Source: Neoroseomonas terrae
Lineage (GTDB): Bacteria > Pseudomonadota > Alphaproteobacteria > Acetobacterales > Acetobacteraceae
NCBI RefSeq assembly: GCF_018129025.1
Contig: NZ_JAAEDI010000025.1
Span: forward strand, 1 to 64,000
Length of the DNA: 64,000 bases
Reading direction: 5' to 3'
Shown: positions 1-8,573 of the stretch, piece after piece
Position numbering within the stretch: position 1 is the first letter of the stretch
Layout: the number at the start of each line of letters is the position of its first letter
The notes under the pieces: model-generated
Told to the model about the DNA's origin: nothing
The model's database searches: none
Seen by the model: only the letters and a program-made list of their open reading frames with translations
Made by a program: the position numbers and the translations under genes

Positions 1-1467
1 GGTGGCGGGCGGCGCCGCGGGCGCGGGGGGCGCCGGCGACGCATCCGGCGAAGCCCGTGGCGCGCGGCGTGTCAGGGCGTCGAGGTCGATCCGCTCGGCC
101 GCCAGCCTGCCGTCGACGCCGAAGGGGCGGCCGGGGGTGAGGCGCATCTCGCCCTCGGCGGCGAGTGCGTCAGCCGTGATGCGCAGCGCCTCGATGCGCA
201 ACGGGCCACGCAGCGGGCCCTCGGCGATGACGCGGGCCGTGACGGTCGCATCGCGCAGCGGCACAGGGTCCGGCAGGATGGGCGCGAGGGCCTGCATGTC
301 CGGCACGGTCACGCGCAATTCGGCGGTCGCGGCCTCCAGGGCGCGGGGGCGTTCGATGCGACCGGTCGCCTCGGCTTCAGCGCCGCCGGCGGCGCTGCGC
401 AGCCGGAAGCCGAGCGGCGCTTCGGGCATCCAGGGCAGCAGGACGCCCGGACGGTCGAGGGTGAGCGTGGCCGTGATGGGCAACTCGCCCTGGGTCGCCG
501 CGATCGTCACCTCGGCGGGCTGGTCGAGGCCGGGTGCGGCGACGTCGAGCCGTGTCAGCCGCAACCCTGGCCGCAGAGCCGCGAGGTCCGCCGCGCCGGC
601 CTGCAGCGTCGCCGCCAGCGGCAGCAGGTCGGCGCCGAGGCGCAGCGTGCCGCTGAGTGGGGGCAGCACCGCTGGCAGCGGCGCCTGAGGCGCGAGGGCG
701 ACGAGCAGCGGCCGGAGCGCCGCGTAGTCCGGCAAGGTGGCCTCGAAGGCGAGGCCGGCGCCGGGACGACCCTGCGCGGCGAGGCGGTTGCCACCCGTCG
801 CCAGCGTGGCGCGGATCGGCGCGGGTGCCGGCGGCACCTCCCCGATCAGGGACAGGGTGACGCCATGCAGCAGGAAGCGGGCGGTAAAGCTCTCCGCGCC
901 GCTGCCGAAGCCCTGCACGCGGGCCGTCTGCACCTCGACCGTGCCGATCCGCGGGTCCGGCAGGGTGACGCGGCTGTCGGCGAGGGTGATGGCGTCAATG
1001 GTGAGCTGCCGTTCGGGGCGCTCGGCCGGCGGCACGCCGGCAGGGGCGGGGGCTGGCGCCGCGTCGCGCGGCGGGGCCTGGAACACCCAGTTCGGCGTGC
1101 CGTCCGGCAGTTGTTCCAGCAGGATGTCGGCGCCCTCGATGGCGACCTGACGGAAGGCGATGTCGCCGCCGAGCAGCGGCAGGATGGCGAGGCTCGCCTC
1201 AGCCCGGCGGATGCGCGCCATGTCGGGGCGCGAGCCGCCGGGCAGGTTGGCGAGCGTCGCATCCCGGATGACGACGCGCGGCGTCAGGCCGAGGCCGATC
1301 GATACGCGCCCCAGCGTCGCCGTGCGCCCTGTCGAGGCCTCGATCGCAGCGAGGATGCGCGGCGTCAGCACGCCGGCGTCGAGGGCGTAGGTCAGCCCGA
1401 TGAGGCCGATGCCGAGAAGCAGCACCAACCCGCCGAGCAGGCCGCCGATCCATTTCACCGCGCGCAT
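1..1467 (-). CDS. AsmA family protein, C-terminus cut off by the window edge
   Basis: The reading frame is open from an ATG at 1467 to the left edge (489 codons with no stop), so the C-terminus is missing. The N-terminus has one hydrophobic segment (about residues 5-27, rich in Gly and Leu) followed by TPRILAAIEASTGRTATLGR, the typical opening of AsmA proteins. The rest consists of repeated beta-rich segments such as LTIDAITLADSRVTLPDP. Family members are inner-membrane-anchored periplasmic proteins thought to act in outer-membrane assembly or in lipid transfer between membranes. The start lies two bases after the stop of the upstream pseudouridine synthase, so the two genes are probably cotranscribed. 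The AsmA assignment is firm; the exact role is not known. Confidence 0.8.
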   Translation of the reverse strand, partial: MRAVKWIGGLLGGLVLLLGIGLIGLTYALDAGVLTPRILAAIEASTGRTATLGRVSIGLGLTPRVVIRDATLANLPGGSRPDMARIRRAEASLAILPLLGGDIAFRQVAIEGADILLEQLPDGTPNWVFQAPPRDAAPAPAPAGVPPAERPERQLTIDAITLADSRVTLPDPRIGTVEVQTARVQGFGSGAESFTARFLLHGVTLSLIGEVPPAPAPIRATLATGGNRLAAQGRPGAGLAFEATLPDYAALRPLLVALAPQAPLPAVLPPLSGTLRLGADLLPLAATLQAGAADLAALRPGLRLTRLDVAAPGLDQPAEVTIAATQGELPITATLTLDRPGVLLPWMPEAPLGFRLRSAAGGAEAEATGRIERPRALEAATAELRVTVPDMQALAPILPDPVPLRDATVTARVIAEGPLRGPLRIEALRITADALAAEGEMRLTPGRPFGVDGRLAAERIDLDALTRRAPRASPDASPAPPAPAAPPAT

Positions 1468-1469
1468 GG

Positions 1470-2444
1470 TCAGCGCACCCGCCGGCAGGGCGGCGTCCTC
1501 GGCTTGTCGAAGCCCAGAAAGGTGAAGGTGTCCTTCATATGCGACGGCAGCGGGGCGGCGAGTTCGAGGAAGCCGCCTTCGGGATGCGGCAGGCGCAGGG
1601 CGCGGGCGTGCAGGTGCAGCGTGCGGTCGCCGAAGCCGTCCGGATGCGCCGCCGCGCCGCCATACTTCCCGTCGCCGAGGATCGGCGTCTCCAGTGCCGA
1701 GGCGCAATGGACGCGGAGCTGGTGGGTGCGGCCGGTGAGCGGCGTCATCTCCAGCAGCGCGGCGCGCTTCTGCGCGGAATCGATGGTGCGATAGAGCGTG
1801 ACGGCGCGCGCGGAATCCTTGCCGTCGGAGGGGATGACGCGTTCCCCATGGCCCCCGGCGTGCTTCGCGAGCGCCATGTCGATGCGACCGTCCAGGGGAT
1901 GCGGCCGGCCGACCACAATGGCCCAGTAGGTCTTCTGCGCATCCCGCCCGCGGAAGGCGGCGGCGAGCTTCGAGGCGGCCGCCGGGGTGCGGGCGAGGAG
2001 CAGCACGCCGGTGGTGTCGCGATCGAGGCGATGCACCAGCCGCGGCCGGTCCTCATTGCCGAAGCGCAGCGCGTCCAGCATGCCGTCCAGGTGCTTCGCG
2101 ATGCCGGGGCCGCCCTGCACCGGCATGCCCTGCGGCTTGTCGAGCGCGATGACCGATTCGTCGCGGTAGATCACCAGGCGTTCGAGTGCGGCGGCCTCCC
2201 GCGGGTCAACCGGCTTCGGTTCGGCGAGCGGCGCCTGGCCCTCGGGCATGGGGGGGACGCGGATCGCCTGGCCGGGGAGGAGACGGGTGTTCGCCTCGGC
2301 GCGCTTGCCGTCCACGCGGATCTGGCCGCTGCGCAGCATCTTCTGCAGCGCGCCCTGGGTGAGCAAGGGGAAGTGGCGATGAAACCAGCGGTCGAGGCGG
2401 ATCTCGCCGTCGGCAGGGCGAACGGTACGAAGCGTGACGGGCAT
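1470..2444 (-). CDS. RluA-family 23S rRNA pseudouridine synthase (RluC-like)
   Basis: This 324-residue protein isomerises uridine to pseudouridine in RNA. An S4 RNA-binding domain lies at about residues 15-60 (RLDRWFHRHFPLLTQGALQK). The catalytic domain holds the signature HRLDRDTTGVLLLA, with the catalytic Asp at residue 141. The S4 domain and length fit the RluC/RluD type, which modifies 23S rRNA, but the target position cannot be read from the sequence. It is followed immediately by the AsmA gene. In many alphaproteobacteria a gene of this type sits beside crcB and rarA, and both lie nearby on the same strand here, separated by plus-strand genes. Confidence 0.88.
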   Translation of the reverse strand: MPVTLRTVRPADGEIRLDRWFHRHFPLLTQGALQKMLRSGQIRVDGKRAEANTRLLPGQAIRVPPMPEGQAPLAEPKPVDPREAAALERLVIYRDESVIALDKPQGMPVQGGPGIAKHLDGMLDALRFGNEDRPRLVHRLDRDTTGVLLLARTPAAASKLAAAFRGRDAQKTYWAIVVGRPHPLDGRIDMALAKHAGGHGERVIPSDGKDSARAVTLYRTIDSAQKRAALLEMTPLTGRTHQLRVHCASALETPILGDGKYGGAAAHPDGFGDRTLHLHARALRLPHPEGGFLELAAPLPSHMKDTFTFLGFDKPRTPPCRRVR

Positions 2445-2460
2445 GGCGGCAGCTTAGCAC

Positions 2461-2490
2461 ATGCGGCGGCCGGACTCAGGCCGCCTGCAT
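2461..2490. other. GC-rich hairpin in the divergent spacer before the PrpF-family gene
   Basis: An imperfect inverted repeat (ATGCGGCGGCC, seven-base loop, GGCCGCC-T-GCAT) lies just upstream of the pseudouridine synthase start and about 105 bases before the PrpF-family gene. There is no T-run. It could be a leader structure of the minus-strand transcript or simply a chance hairpin in GC-rich DNA. Confidence 0.3.
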
Positions 2491-2595
2491 GCGAAAGAGT
2501 AAAACGAGTGGTTGATATGGTGGGTACGAGCTCCACAGCCGCGACCGCACCCGACCCCGCTGCACAGAACCCCGCTTTCGCGCTTCAATGCGCGC

Positions 2596-3702
2596 ATGAC
2601 CCAGACCGCGATCCCCTGCACCCTGATGCGTGGCGGCACCAGCCGCGGCCCGTATTTCCTCGCGGCCGACCTGCCGGACAGCCGGGAAGGCATCGCCGAG
2701 GTGCTGCTTGCCGCCATGGGCAGCCCCGATGCGCGTCAGATCGACGGGCTGGGCGGCGCGACGACGCTGACCAGCAAGGTCTGCATCGTCTCTCCGGCGG
2801 CGTCCGGGGAAAAGCAGCAGGTCGACTACCTGTTCGCGCAGGTATCGGTGGACAAGGCCTTCGTCGACTTCGGGCCGACCTGCGGGAACATGCTGGCGGG
2901 GATCGGTCCCTTCGCGATCGAGAAGGGGCTGGTGCCGGCGAAGGACGGCGAGACGTCCGTGATGATCCGCGCGGTGAACACCGGCGCGCTGATCGAATCC
3001 GTCGTGCAGACGCCGGGCGGGCGCGTGACCTATGACGGCGATGCGGCAATCGCCGGCGTGCCCGGCACCGCCGCACCCATCGTGCTGAACTTCGCCGATG
3101 CCGTCGGCGGCGCGACCGGCCGCCTGATGCCGACCGGCAACGCGAAAGATGCGATCGAAGGGGTGGAGGTCACCTGCCTCGACGTCGCCATGCCCGTGGT
3201 GATCGCGCGGGCGAAGGACCTGGGAAAGACGGCGCGAGAGAGTGCGAAGGAACTCGACGCCGATCGCGACTTCATGGAGCGCATCGAGCGCATCCGTCGT
3301 GCGGCGAGCGTCGCGATGGGGATGGGCGACGCGACGGGCAAGGTGATGCCGAAATTCGCGATGGTGGCGGAGGCGGCCGGCGGCACCGGGATCGCCGCGC
3401 GCTATTTCACGCCGCTCGCCTGCCATGAGGCGATGGCGGTGACCGGCGGCATCTGCATCGCGACCGCCTGCATGCTGCCGGGGACGGTGGCGGAGAGCCT
3501 GGCGCGCATCGGGCCGAACGAACGCGAAACCATCGTGCTGGAACACCCGACCGGGCACATGGAGGCGGTGATCAGCACCAGGCGCGCCGGCAATGAGAGC
3601 GTGGAGGTGTTGGGTGGCGGGACGCTGCGCACCGCGCGCAAGCTGATGGCGGGCGAGGTGTTCATCCCCGCGCGCATCTGGGCTGGCCGGCCTACCGCCT
3701 GA
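2596..3702 (+). CDS. PrpF-family isomerase, 4-oxalomesaconate tautomerase-like
   Basis: This 368-residue protein opens with TAIPCTLMRGGTSRGPYFLA, the hallmark N-terminus of the PrpF/4-oxalomesaconate tautomerase family. Further family stretches are QIDGLGGATTLTSKVCIVS, a conserved PTCGNMLAGIGPFAIEKG and, near the C-terminus, TIVLEHPTGHME. Known relatives (GalD, LigU) convert keto-enol or double-bond isomers of oxalomesaconate in gallate or protocatechuate breakdown; PrpF isomerises aconitate in the 2-methylcitrate cycle. No ring-cleavage or methylcitrate genes are nearby, so the substrate is open. The ATG at 2596 was chosen over an upstream in-frame start at 2512 because homology begins there. 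It overlaps the convergent crcB by 11 bases. Confidence 0.82.
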   Translation: MTQTAIPCTLMRGGTSRGPYFLAADLPDSREGIAEVLLAAMGSPDARQIDGLGGATTLTSKVCIVSPAASGEKQQVDYLFAQVSVDKAFVDFGPTCGNMLAGIGPFAIEKGLVPAKDGETSVMIRAVNTGALIESVVQTPGGRVTYDGDAAIAGVPGTAAPIVLNFADAVGGATGRLMPTGNAKDAIEGVEVTCLDVAMPVVIARAKDLGKTARESAKELDADRDFMERIERIRRAASVAMGMGDATGKVMPKFAMVAEAAGGTGIAARYFTPLACHEAMAVTGGICIATACMLPGTVAESLARIGPNERETIVLEHPTGHMEAVISTRRAGNESVEVLGGGTLRTARKLMAGEVFIPARIWAGRPTA

Positions 3703-4060
3703 ACAGCCAGAAGCCGGCGAGGCACAGCGTCGCGCCGAGCAGCACCGAGGCGGCGACATAGGCGATGGAGAGCGCCGGTGCGCGGTCCCACAGCATCGTC
3801 GCCTCCAGCGAGAACGCCGAGAAGGTCGTGAAGCCGCCAAGGAATCCCGCAACCAGCAGCAGCCGCGCCTGACCTTCCACATCCGCCCCTGCCACGGCGC
3901 CGATGACGAAGCTGCCGATCGCATTCACCGCGAGCGTCCCCCACGGAAAGGCCGGGCCGAGCCAGTCGAGCGCCAGCACCGAGGTGAGGTAGCGGAGCAC
4001 CGACCCGGCCGCGCCGCCGAGCGCGACGAGGGCGATGGTGGTCAGGCTGACAGCGGCCAT
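3692..4060 (-). CDS. crcB: CrcB/Fluc fluoride channel
   Basis: This 122-residue protein with four hydrophobic segments carries the CrcB family pattern GGAAGSVLRYL near the N-terminus, then GTLAVNAIGSFVIG and GFLGGFTTFSAFSLE, which hold the conserved Asn, the Thr-Phe-Ser stretch and the pore-lining Phe residues. CrcB proteins form dual-topology dimeric channels that export toxic fluoride. The ATG at 4060 was chosen because the longer open frame upstream lacks homology. I looked for a fluoride riboswitch in the 130 bases upstream and saw no convincing match. It converges on, and overlaps by 11 bases, the PrpF-family gene. Confidence 0.93.
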   Translation of the reverse strand: MAAVSLTTIALVALGGAAGSVLRYLTSVLALDWLGPAFPWGTLAVNAIGSFVIGAVAGADVEGQARLLLVAGFLGGFTTFSAFSLEATMLWDRAPALSIAYVAASVLLGATLCLAGFWLFRR

Positions 4061-4190
4061 GGGCAGGGTTCCGTCGGGCGGGCCGTGAAGTATTGCACAG
4101 TGAGATGGATCATGCCCGATCACGGAATTGCCGCATTCTACGCGGCCCGTTAGCGTCCCGTCCGACACACAAAAGAGAAGGCGGCGACCG

Positions 4191-4856
4191 ATGGAAGTAG
4201 CGGGATTCACAAAGACCTTCTCACTCGACCAGGGCCAGATTCTAGGAAACGACCAGGTGTTCCAGGCGCTGTACAACGCGCCGCTGAGCGATGGTAAGCG
4301 CGGCGGCATCTGCTGCGGCCTGTCGCTCGTCTGGCTCGCCCGGCGCATGATGTTCCACGACGAGTCTGCCAAGCAGCGCGCTGCGTCGCTGATCAGCACG
4401 CCCGGCTTCCAGTGGAGCGGCAAGACGCAGGACATCCACAATGCAAACCCGGCGTCGGGCAGCAGCTGGGGCGAGTACCTCGAGACCATGCTCGGCGAGG
4501 CGCTGCGGGCCTATGCGCTGCGCGTCGTGCCGTCCACCATCTCGACCGCCGCGCATACCGATGCGGGTGGCGATGCCGCCGTCATGTGGGCGCCGGCGCG
4601 GCCGGCCGGTTCATACGTGCTGCACTACATCTGGCTCGACAATGCCGGCGCATCGTGCGGGCACTGGACGGCGTCCTACGCATCCCACGGCACGCTGGGA
4701 CACAACAGGCACTTCTATCACTTCGACCCGAACATGGGTGAGTACCGCGTCGGTACCGGTGACGGCGAGACGTACCTGAAGGGCTGGGTGCAAGCCTACC
4801 TGGATACCTTCACGGGTGTGCGGCACGTCTGTTCAGTGGAGTTGCGGCGCGCCTGA
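4191..4856 (+). CDS. YopT-like C58-family cysteine protease, copy 1
   Basis: This 221-residue protein shows the three catalytic motifs of the YopT/AvrPphB (C58) papain-like proteases. Cys41 sits in GGICCGLSLVW, His158 in GHWTASY, and Asp179 in HFYHFDPNMGEYRV. The spacings (Cys to His 117, His to Asp 21) are close to those of YopT. The start at 4191 follows an AGAAGG sequence; an in-frame start at 4128 lacks similarity to the paralogue. There is no signal peptide or membrane segment, and no secretion-system or chaperone gene is in the window. A paralogue follows 77 bases downstream with the triad at identical positions. C58 enzymes are best known as injected effectors, but non-effector roles cannot be excluded. 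Family assignment is by motif only. Confidence 0.75.
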   Translation: MEVAGFTKTFSLDQGQILGNDQVFQALYNAPLSDGKRGGICCGLSLVWLARRMMFHDESAKQRAASLISTPGFQWSGKTQDIHNANPASGSSWGEYLETMLGEALRAYALRVVPSTISTAAHTDAGGDAAVMWAPARPAGSYVLHYIWLDNAGASCGHWTASYASHGTLGHNRHFYHFDPNMGEYRVGTGDGETYLKGWVQAYLDTFTGVRHVCSVELRRA

Positions 4857-4933
4857 AGCAGGGGCGGTGCGCGACCGCTCCATGGCACCCGCGCCGGCTT
4901 ACGTGGATCGCGCCAAACGGGAAGGGAAATTGA

Positions 4934-5596
4934 ATGAGGGTGAAAGGCTATACGCCGACCTGGGCGCTGGACCAGGGGCAGATCCTGGGCAACGACCAGT
5001 TGTTCCAGGCGCTGTACAACACGCCGCTGTCGGACGGTAAGCGCAACGGCATCTGCAGCGGCCTGTCCATGATCTGGGCAGCGCGGCGGATGATGTTCCA
5101 CAGCGAAAGCGCCGAGCAGCGGGCGAAGGCGATCTACACGAACGCCGCCTTCATCTGGGGCGGCAAGACGCAGGACATTCACGCCGCCCTGAGCGCCACC
5201 ACCGGTGACGCGTACACGGCGATGAACGAATTGTACGGTGATCCGCTGAAGGCCTATGCCCTGCGGGTATCGGGAACGAACTGCAAGAAGGAGTTCACCA
5301 GCGACTTCCGGAAGCTCGCGGACGTGGCGACCGATGTGGCCGACCCGCCCGGGACCTACACGCTCTGGAGCATCGGCCTGTCGACCGCCAACGGCAATGC
5401 CGGGCACATGGTCGCGAGCTACTCCTCGCAAGGGTCGCTCATCGGCGGAAAGCACTTCTACCTCTTTGATCCGAACCTCGGCGAGTATCGGATCAACGCC
5501 AAGGATTCCTACGACTTCACCTGGAATCTGTTCGAGGCCTACGCCAGCCAGTTCCTCGGCGTGCGCTACATCTACGCGTTCGAAGTGGTTCGCTGA
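4934..5596 (+). CDS. YopT-like C58-family cysteine protease, copy 2
   Basis: This 220-residue paralogue of the upstream gene keeps the triad at the same residue numbers: Cys41 in NGICSGLSMIW, His158 in AGHMVASY, and Asp179 in HFYLFDPNLGEYRI. The first 60 residues and the region around the His and Asp are nearly collinear with copy 1. The middle (about residues 85-140), which in papain folds shapes the substrate cleft, is strongly diverged. This suggests a tandem duplication followed by a change in specificity (inference). A purine-rich AAGGGA precedes the ATG. The gene converges on rarA with a 21-base gap. No signal peptide is seen. Substrate and export route are unknown. Confidence 0.75.
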   Translation: MRVKGYTPTWALDQGQILGNDQLFQALYNTPLSDGKRNGICSGLSMIWAARRMMFHSESAEQRAKAIYTNAAFIWGGKTQDIHAALSATTGDAYTAMNELYGDPLKAYALRVSGTNCKKEFTSDFRKLADVATDVADPPGTYTLWSIGLSTANGNAGHMVASYSSQGSLIGGKHFYLFDPNLGEYRINAKDSYDFTWNLFEAYASQFLGVRYIYAFEVVR

Positions 5597-5617
5597 CGGC
5601 CGGATCGGGGCGGGGTG

Positions 5618-6973
5618 TCAGCGGCGCCGCGTCCGCCGCATCTCCTCCCACCGCGCCATGCGCTCGGCGATCGCGGCCTCCGCGCCGCGATCGGTCGGCT
5701 GGTAGAAATTCTGCCGCTGCATTTCCTCGGGGAAGTAGTCCTGCCCCGAAAAGGCTTCCTCGGCATCGTGGTCGTATTCATAGCCCGAGCCGTAGCCGAT
5801 CTCCTTCATCAGCTTCGTCGGCGCGTTGATGATGTGCTTCGGCGGCATCAGGCTGCCCGTCTCGCGCGCCGCGCGCATCGCCGCGTTGAACCCGGCATAG
5901 ACTGCGTTCGACTTCGGCGCGGTCGCGAGATGCACGACGAGCTGCGCGAGGGCGAGCTCGCCCTCCGGCGAACCGAGACGTTCGTAGGTTTCCCAGGCAG
6001 CGATGGCGAGCGGCAGCGCCCGTGGATCGGCCATGCCGATATCCTCGGCGGCGAAGCGTGTCAGGCGGCGGGCGATGTAGCGCGGATCCTCGCCGCCCGT
6101 GAGCATGCGCGCGTACCAGTAGAGCGCCGCGTCGGGGTCGGAACCGCGCATCGACTTATGCAGCGCGGAGATCAGGTTGTAGTGCTCCTCCCGATCCTTG
6201 TCGTAGAGCGCGGCGCGTTTCGCGAGCAGCGTCGACAGCGCGGCGGTGTCGAGCGGCTTCGTCCGCGCCGGCAGCGCGGCGAGTTGCTCAGCCATGTTCA
6301 GCAGGTAGCGCCCATCGCCATCGGCCATGGCGCGTAGCGTGCCGCGCGCTTCCTCATCCAGCGGCAGCGCGCGGCCGATTTCGGTCTCCGCGCGCGCGAG
6401 CAGCAGGTCGAGCGCCGCATCGTCCAGCCGCTTCAGCACCATGACCTGGCAGCGCGACAGTAGCGCGCCGTTCAGCGCAAAGGACGGGTTCTCGGTCGTG
6501 GCGCCGACCAGGGTGACGGTGCCGTCCTCGACCACCGGCAGGAAGCCATCCTGCTGCGCGCGGTTGAAGCGGTGGATCTCGTCGATGAACAGCAGCGTGC
6601 CCTGGCCGTTGGTCTTGCGCGCGCGAGCTTCGTCGAAGGCGCGCTTCAGGTCGGCGACGCCCGAGAACACCGCCGAGAGCGCCGTGAAGCGCAGCCCGGC
6701 GGCTTCCGCCAGCAGCCGCGCAATGGTGGTCTTCCCGACGCCGGGCGGTCCCCAGAGGATCAGCGAGGCGAGCGATCCGCGGTCGAGCATCCGCGCGATC
6801 GCGCCTTCCGGTCCGAGCAGATGGTCCTGTCCGACCACCTCGGCGAGGATGCACGGACGCAGCCGGTCAGCGAGGGGGCGGGCGGCGTCATGCGGCTCCG
6901 CGACCGCTTCTTCCTGGGAACCGAAAAGGTCGCTGGCGGGGGAGGGATTGCCCTGTGGGCGGCGAGCAGCCAT
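5618..6973 (-). CDS. rarA: Replication-associated recombination protein A (RarA/MgsA AAA+ ATPase)
   Basis: RarA belongs to the clamp-loader branch of AAA+ ATPases and acts at stalled replication forks. Visible motifs are the Walker A GPPGVGKTT, the Walker B TLLFIDEIHRFNRAQQDGFLP, the sensor 1 region GATTENPSFALNGALLSRCQV, and the C-terminal MgsA tetramerisation region (YYNLI-type HYNLISALHKSMRGSDPDAA, then YNPDAxN-like HIINAPTKLMKEIGYG). The length, about 450 residues, is normal. The ATG at 6973 was preferred because the alternative at 6988 adds only five residues; neither has a strong ribosome site. It is divergent from a Bug-family gene only 38 bases away. Confidence 0.93.
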   Translation of the reverse strand: MAARRPQGNPSPASDLFGSQEEAVAEPHDAARPLADRLRPCILAEVVGQDHLLGPEGAIARMLDRGSLASLILWGPPGVGKTTIARLLAEAAGLRFTALSAVFSGVADLKRAFDEARARKTNGQGTLLFIDEIHRFNRAQQDGFLPVVEDGTVTLVGATTENPSFALNGALLSRCQVMVLKRLDDAALDLLLARAETEIGRALPLDEEARGTLRAMADGDGRYLLNMAEQLAALPARTKPLDTAALSTLLAKRAALYDKDREEHYNLISALHKSMRGSDPDAALYWYARMLTGGEDPRYIARRLTRFAAEDIGMADPRALPLAIAAWETYERLGSPEGELALAQLVVHLATAPKSNAVYAGFNAAMRAARETGSLMPPKHIINAPTKLMKEIGYGSGYEYDHDAEEAFSGQDYFPEEMQRQNFYQPTDRGAEAAIAERMARWEEMRRTRRR

Positions 6974-7011
6974 GGAGCCAGGATACACCGTCGATCCCCC
7001 GGGAGAGAAAC

Positions 7012-7989
7012 ATGCCGTTCCGACCAGCCCTGGCGCGCCGCGCGGCGCTTGCCCTGCTCGTCGCCCCCGCCGTGGCGCGGGCGCAGGCGGCGCCGTGGCC
7101 GACCCGGCCGGTGCGCATCCTGGTCGCGTGGACGCCGGGCGGCGGCGTCGACGTGCCGATCCGGCTGCTGCTGCCGAAGATGCAGGAGGTATTGGGCCAG
7201 CCGATCGTCGTCGAGAATCGCGGCGGCGCCTCGGGTTCGATCGGTGCGGCCCATGTCGCGCAGCAACCGGCTGACGGGTACACGGTGCTCGCCGACGCCG
7301 CGGCGCATGTCAGCAACGATACGCTGATGCGTGGCCTGACCTTCGACTACGCCACGGCCTTCGCCCCGGTGACGCAGGTGTCCGTGCTGCCGCATGTGCT
7401 GGTGGTGAAGCCGGATTTCCCGGCGCGGACCCTGGCAGAGCTGGTCGCGCAGGCGAAGCAGCGGCCGGGGCAGCTCACCTATTCCTCCTCGGGCATCGCG
7501 GCGGGGCCGCATCTCGCCTCGGCGCTGCTGTCGCGGCTGGCGGGCATCGAGGTGGTGCATGTGCCCTATCGCGGCAGCGCCGCGGCGCTGGCCGATGTGC
7601 TGGCGGGGACGGTGTCCTTCACCTTCTCGACCGTTCCCGCGGCGTCGCCGCTGGTGCAGGAGGGGCGGCTGCGGGCGCTGGCCGTGTCCACGCGCGAAAG
7701 GCTGGCCGCCTTTCCCGACGTCCCGACCGTGGCCGAGCAGCGTTTTCCGGGGTTCGAGCTGAACGAGTGGGTGGCGCTGTGGGTGCCGGCGGCGACGCCG
7801 CCCGCCATCATCGCCCGGCTGCATGAGGCGGCGGCCGCGGCGCTGGCCGAGCCCGCCGTGCAGCGCCGCTATACCGAGATCGGCATCCTGCCGGTCGGCA
7901 GCACGCCGGCGCAGCTTGCGGCCTTCGCCGCGGAACAGCGCGCGCGGCTGGTGGAACTGATCCGGGCGGAGAACATCCGCCTGGAGTAG
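7012..7989 (+). CDS. Bug/TctC-family periplasmic solute-binding protein (plus-strand triplet, 1 of 3)
   Basis: This 325-residue protein has an N-terminal signal peptide with a twin arginine (ARRAALALLVAPAVARAQA) and the Bug family pattern: WPTRPVRILVAWTPGGGVD, then QPIVVENRGGASGSIGA and HVPYRGSAAALADVLAG. Such proteins bind carboxylates or other small organic anions in the periplasm, either for a tripartite tricarboxylate transporter or as sensors. No TctA or TctB gene is in the window. The ATG at 7012 follows GGGAGAG; an upstream start at 6955 overlaps rarA and precedes the signal peptide. It is followed after 10 bases by a YcxB-like gene. Confidence 0.88.
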   Translation: MPFRPALARRAALALLVAPAVARAQAAPWPTRPVRILVAWTPGGGVDVPIRLLLPKMQEVLGQPIVVENRGGASGSIGAAHVAQQPADGYTVLADAAAHVSNDTLMRGLTFDYATAFAPVTQVSVLPHVLVVKPDFPARTLAELVAQAKQRPGQLTYSSSGIAAGPHLASALLSRLAGIEVVHVPYRGSAAALADVLAGTVSFTFSTVPAASPLVQEGRLRALAVSTRERLAAFPDVPTVAEQRFPGFELNEWVALWVPAATPPAIIARLHEAAAAALAEPAVQRRYTEIGILPVGSTPAQLAAFAAEQRARLVELIRAENIRLE

Positions 7990-7999
7990 GGCCAGCGGG

Positions 8000-8536
8000 A
8001 TGCCATCCTTCAGCGGAACGATCACGCGGGCACAGCTCGAGGCCGGCATCGGCCAGGCGTTCCCGCAGGCGAGCCGGCGGATGGCATGGCGGCACGGGTT
8101 GCCGATCCTGCTGGTGTGGTCGCTGGTCATCTGGCCGCTGGCCGGCTTCGCCTTGGCCTGGCCCGGCAGGACGATCGCGGCAATCGGCGGCGTCGGCCTC
8201 ATCGCCATCGCCGCACTGTGGTTCTGGGGCTGGCGGCGGATGCGCGGCGAGGTCGAAGTCCTGCGTCGCGATGGCGAGCAGCGCGGCTGGCCCGCGGACC
8301 TGCCGGTGCCGGTCACCCTGTCGATGCACCCGGATACGGTGGAACTGCGGTTCGGCGAGGACGGCGAGCCGAGGCCCTGGAGCACGCTGACGCGCATCGA
8401 CGAGACGCGCGACTTCATCCTCGTCCATTTCGGAACGCTGCCGCCCTTCATCATGGCGAAGGCCGGCTTCGCACCGGCGGATGTCGCGGCCATCCGCGCG
8501 GCGTTCGACGCCCGTCTCGCCGCAACCGGATCGTAA
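8000..8536 (+). CDS. YcxB-like membrane protein, copy 1
   Basis: This 178-residue protein has two closely spaced hydrophobic segments (about residues 33-52 and 57-76) after a short N-terminus. A soluble C-terminal domain follows, with the pattern VTLSMHPDTVELRF, then PWSTLTRIDETRDFILVHFG and PFIMAKAGFAP. This matches the layout of YcxB C-terminal-domain proteins (a conserved W, a strand pair ending in an F-I-P/K-type stretch), whose function is unknown. It lies between two Bug-family genes with 10- and 37-base gaps, so cotranscription is likely. A second gene of the same architecture lies 1.6 kb downstream in the equivalent position. Confidence 0.62.
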   Translation: MPSFSGTITRAQLEAGIGQAFPQASRRMAWRHGLPILLVWSLVIWPLAGFALAWPGRTIAAIGGVGLIAIAALWFWGWRRMRGEVEVLRRDGEQRGWPADLPVPVTLSMHPDTVELRFGEDGEPRPWSTLTRIDETRDFILVHFGTLPPFIMAKAGFAPADVAAIRAAFDARLAATGS

Positions 8537-8573
8537 CTTGACCGGCCGGCGGGGCAGGCCCACCGGGACGGCC

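Noticed and set aside
1539..2595. Plus-strand open frame of about 500 codons overlapping the pseudouridine synthase
   Set aside because: No domain; a frame opposite a well-supported gene in very GC-rich DNA.
4061..4190. Fluoride riboswitch upstream of crcB
   Set aside because: The rc sequence lacks the conserved GATGG...CTGATG-type pattern and pseudoknot partners of the known motif.
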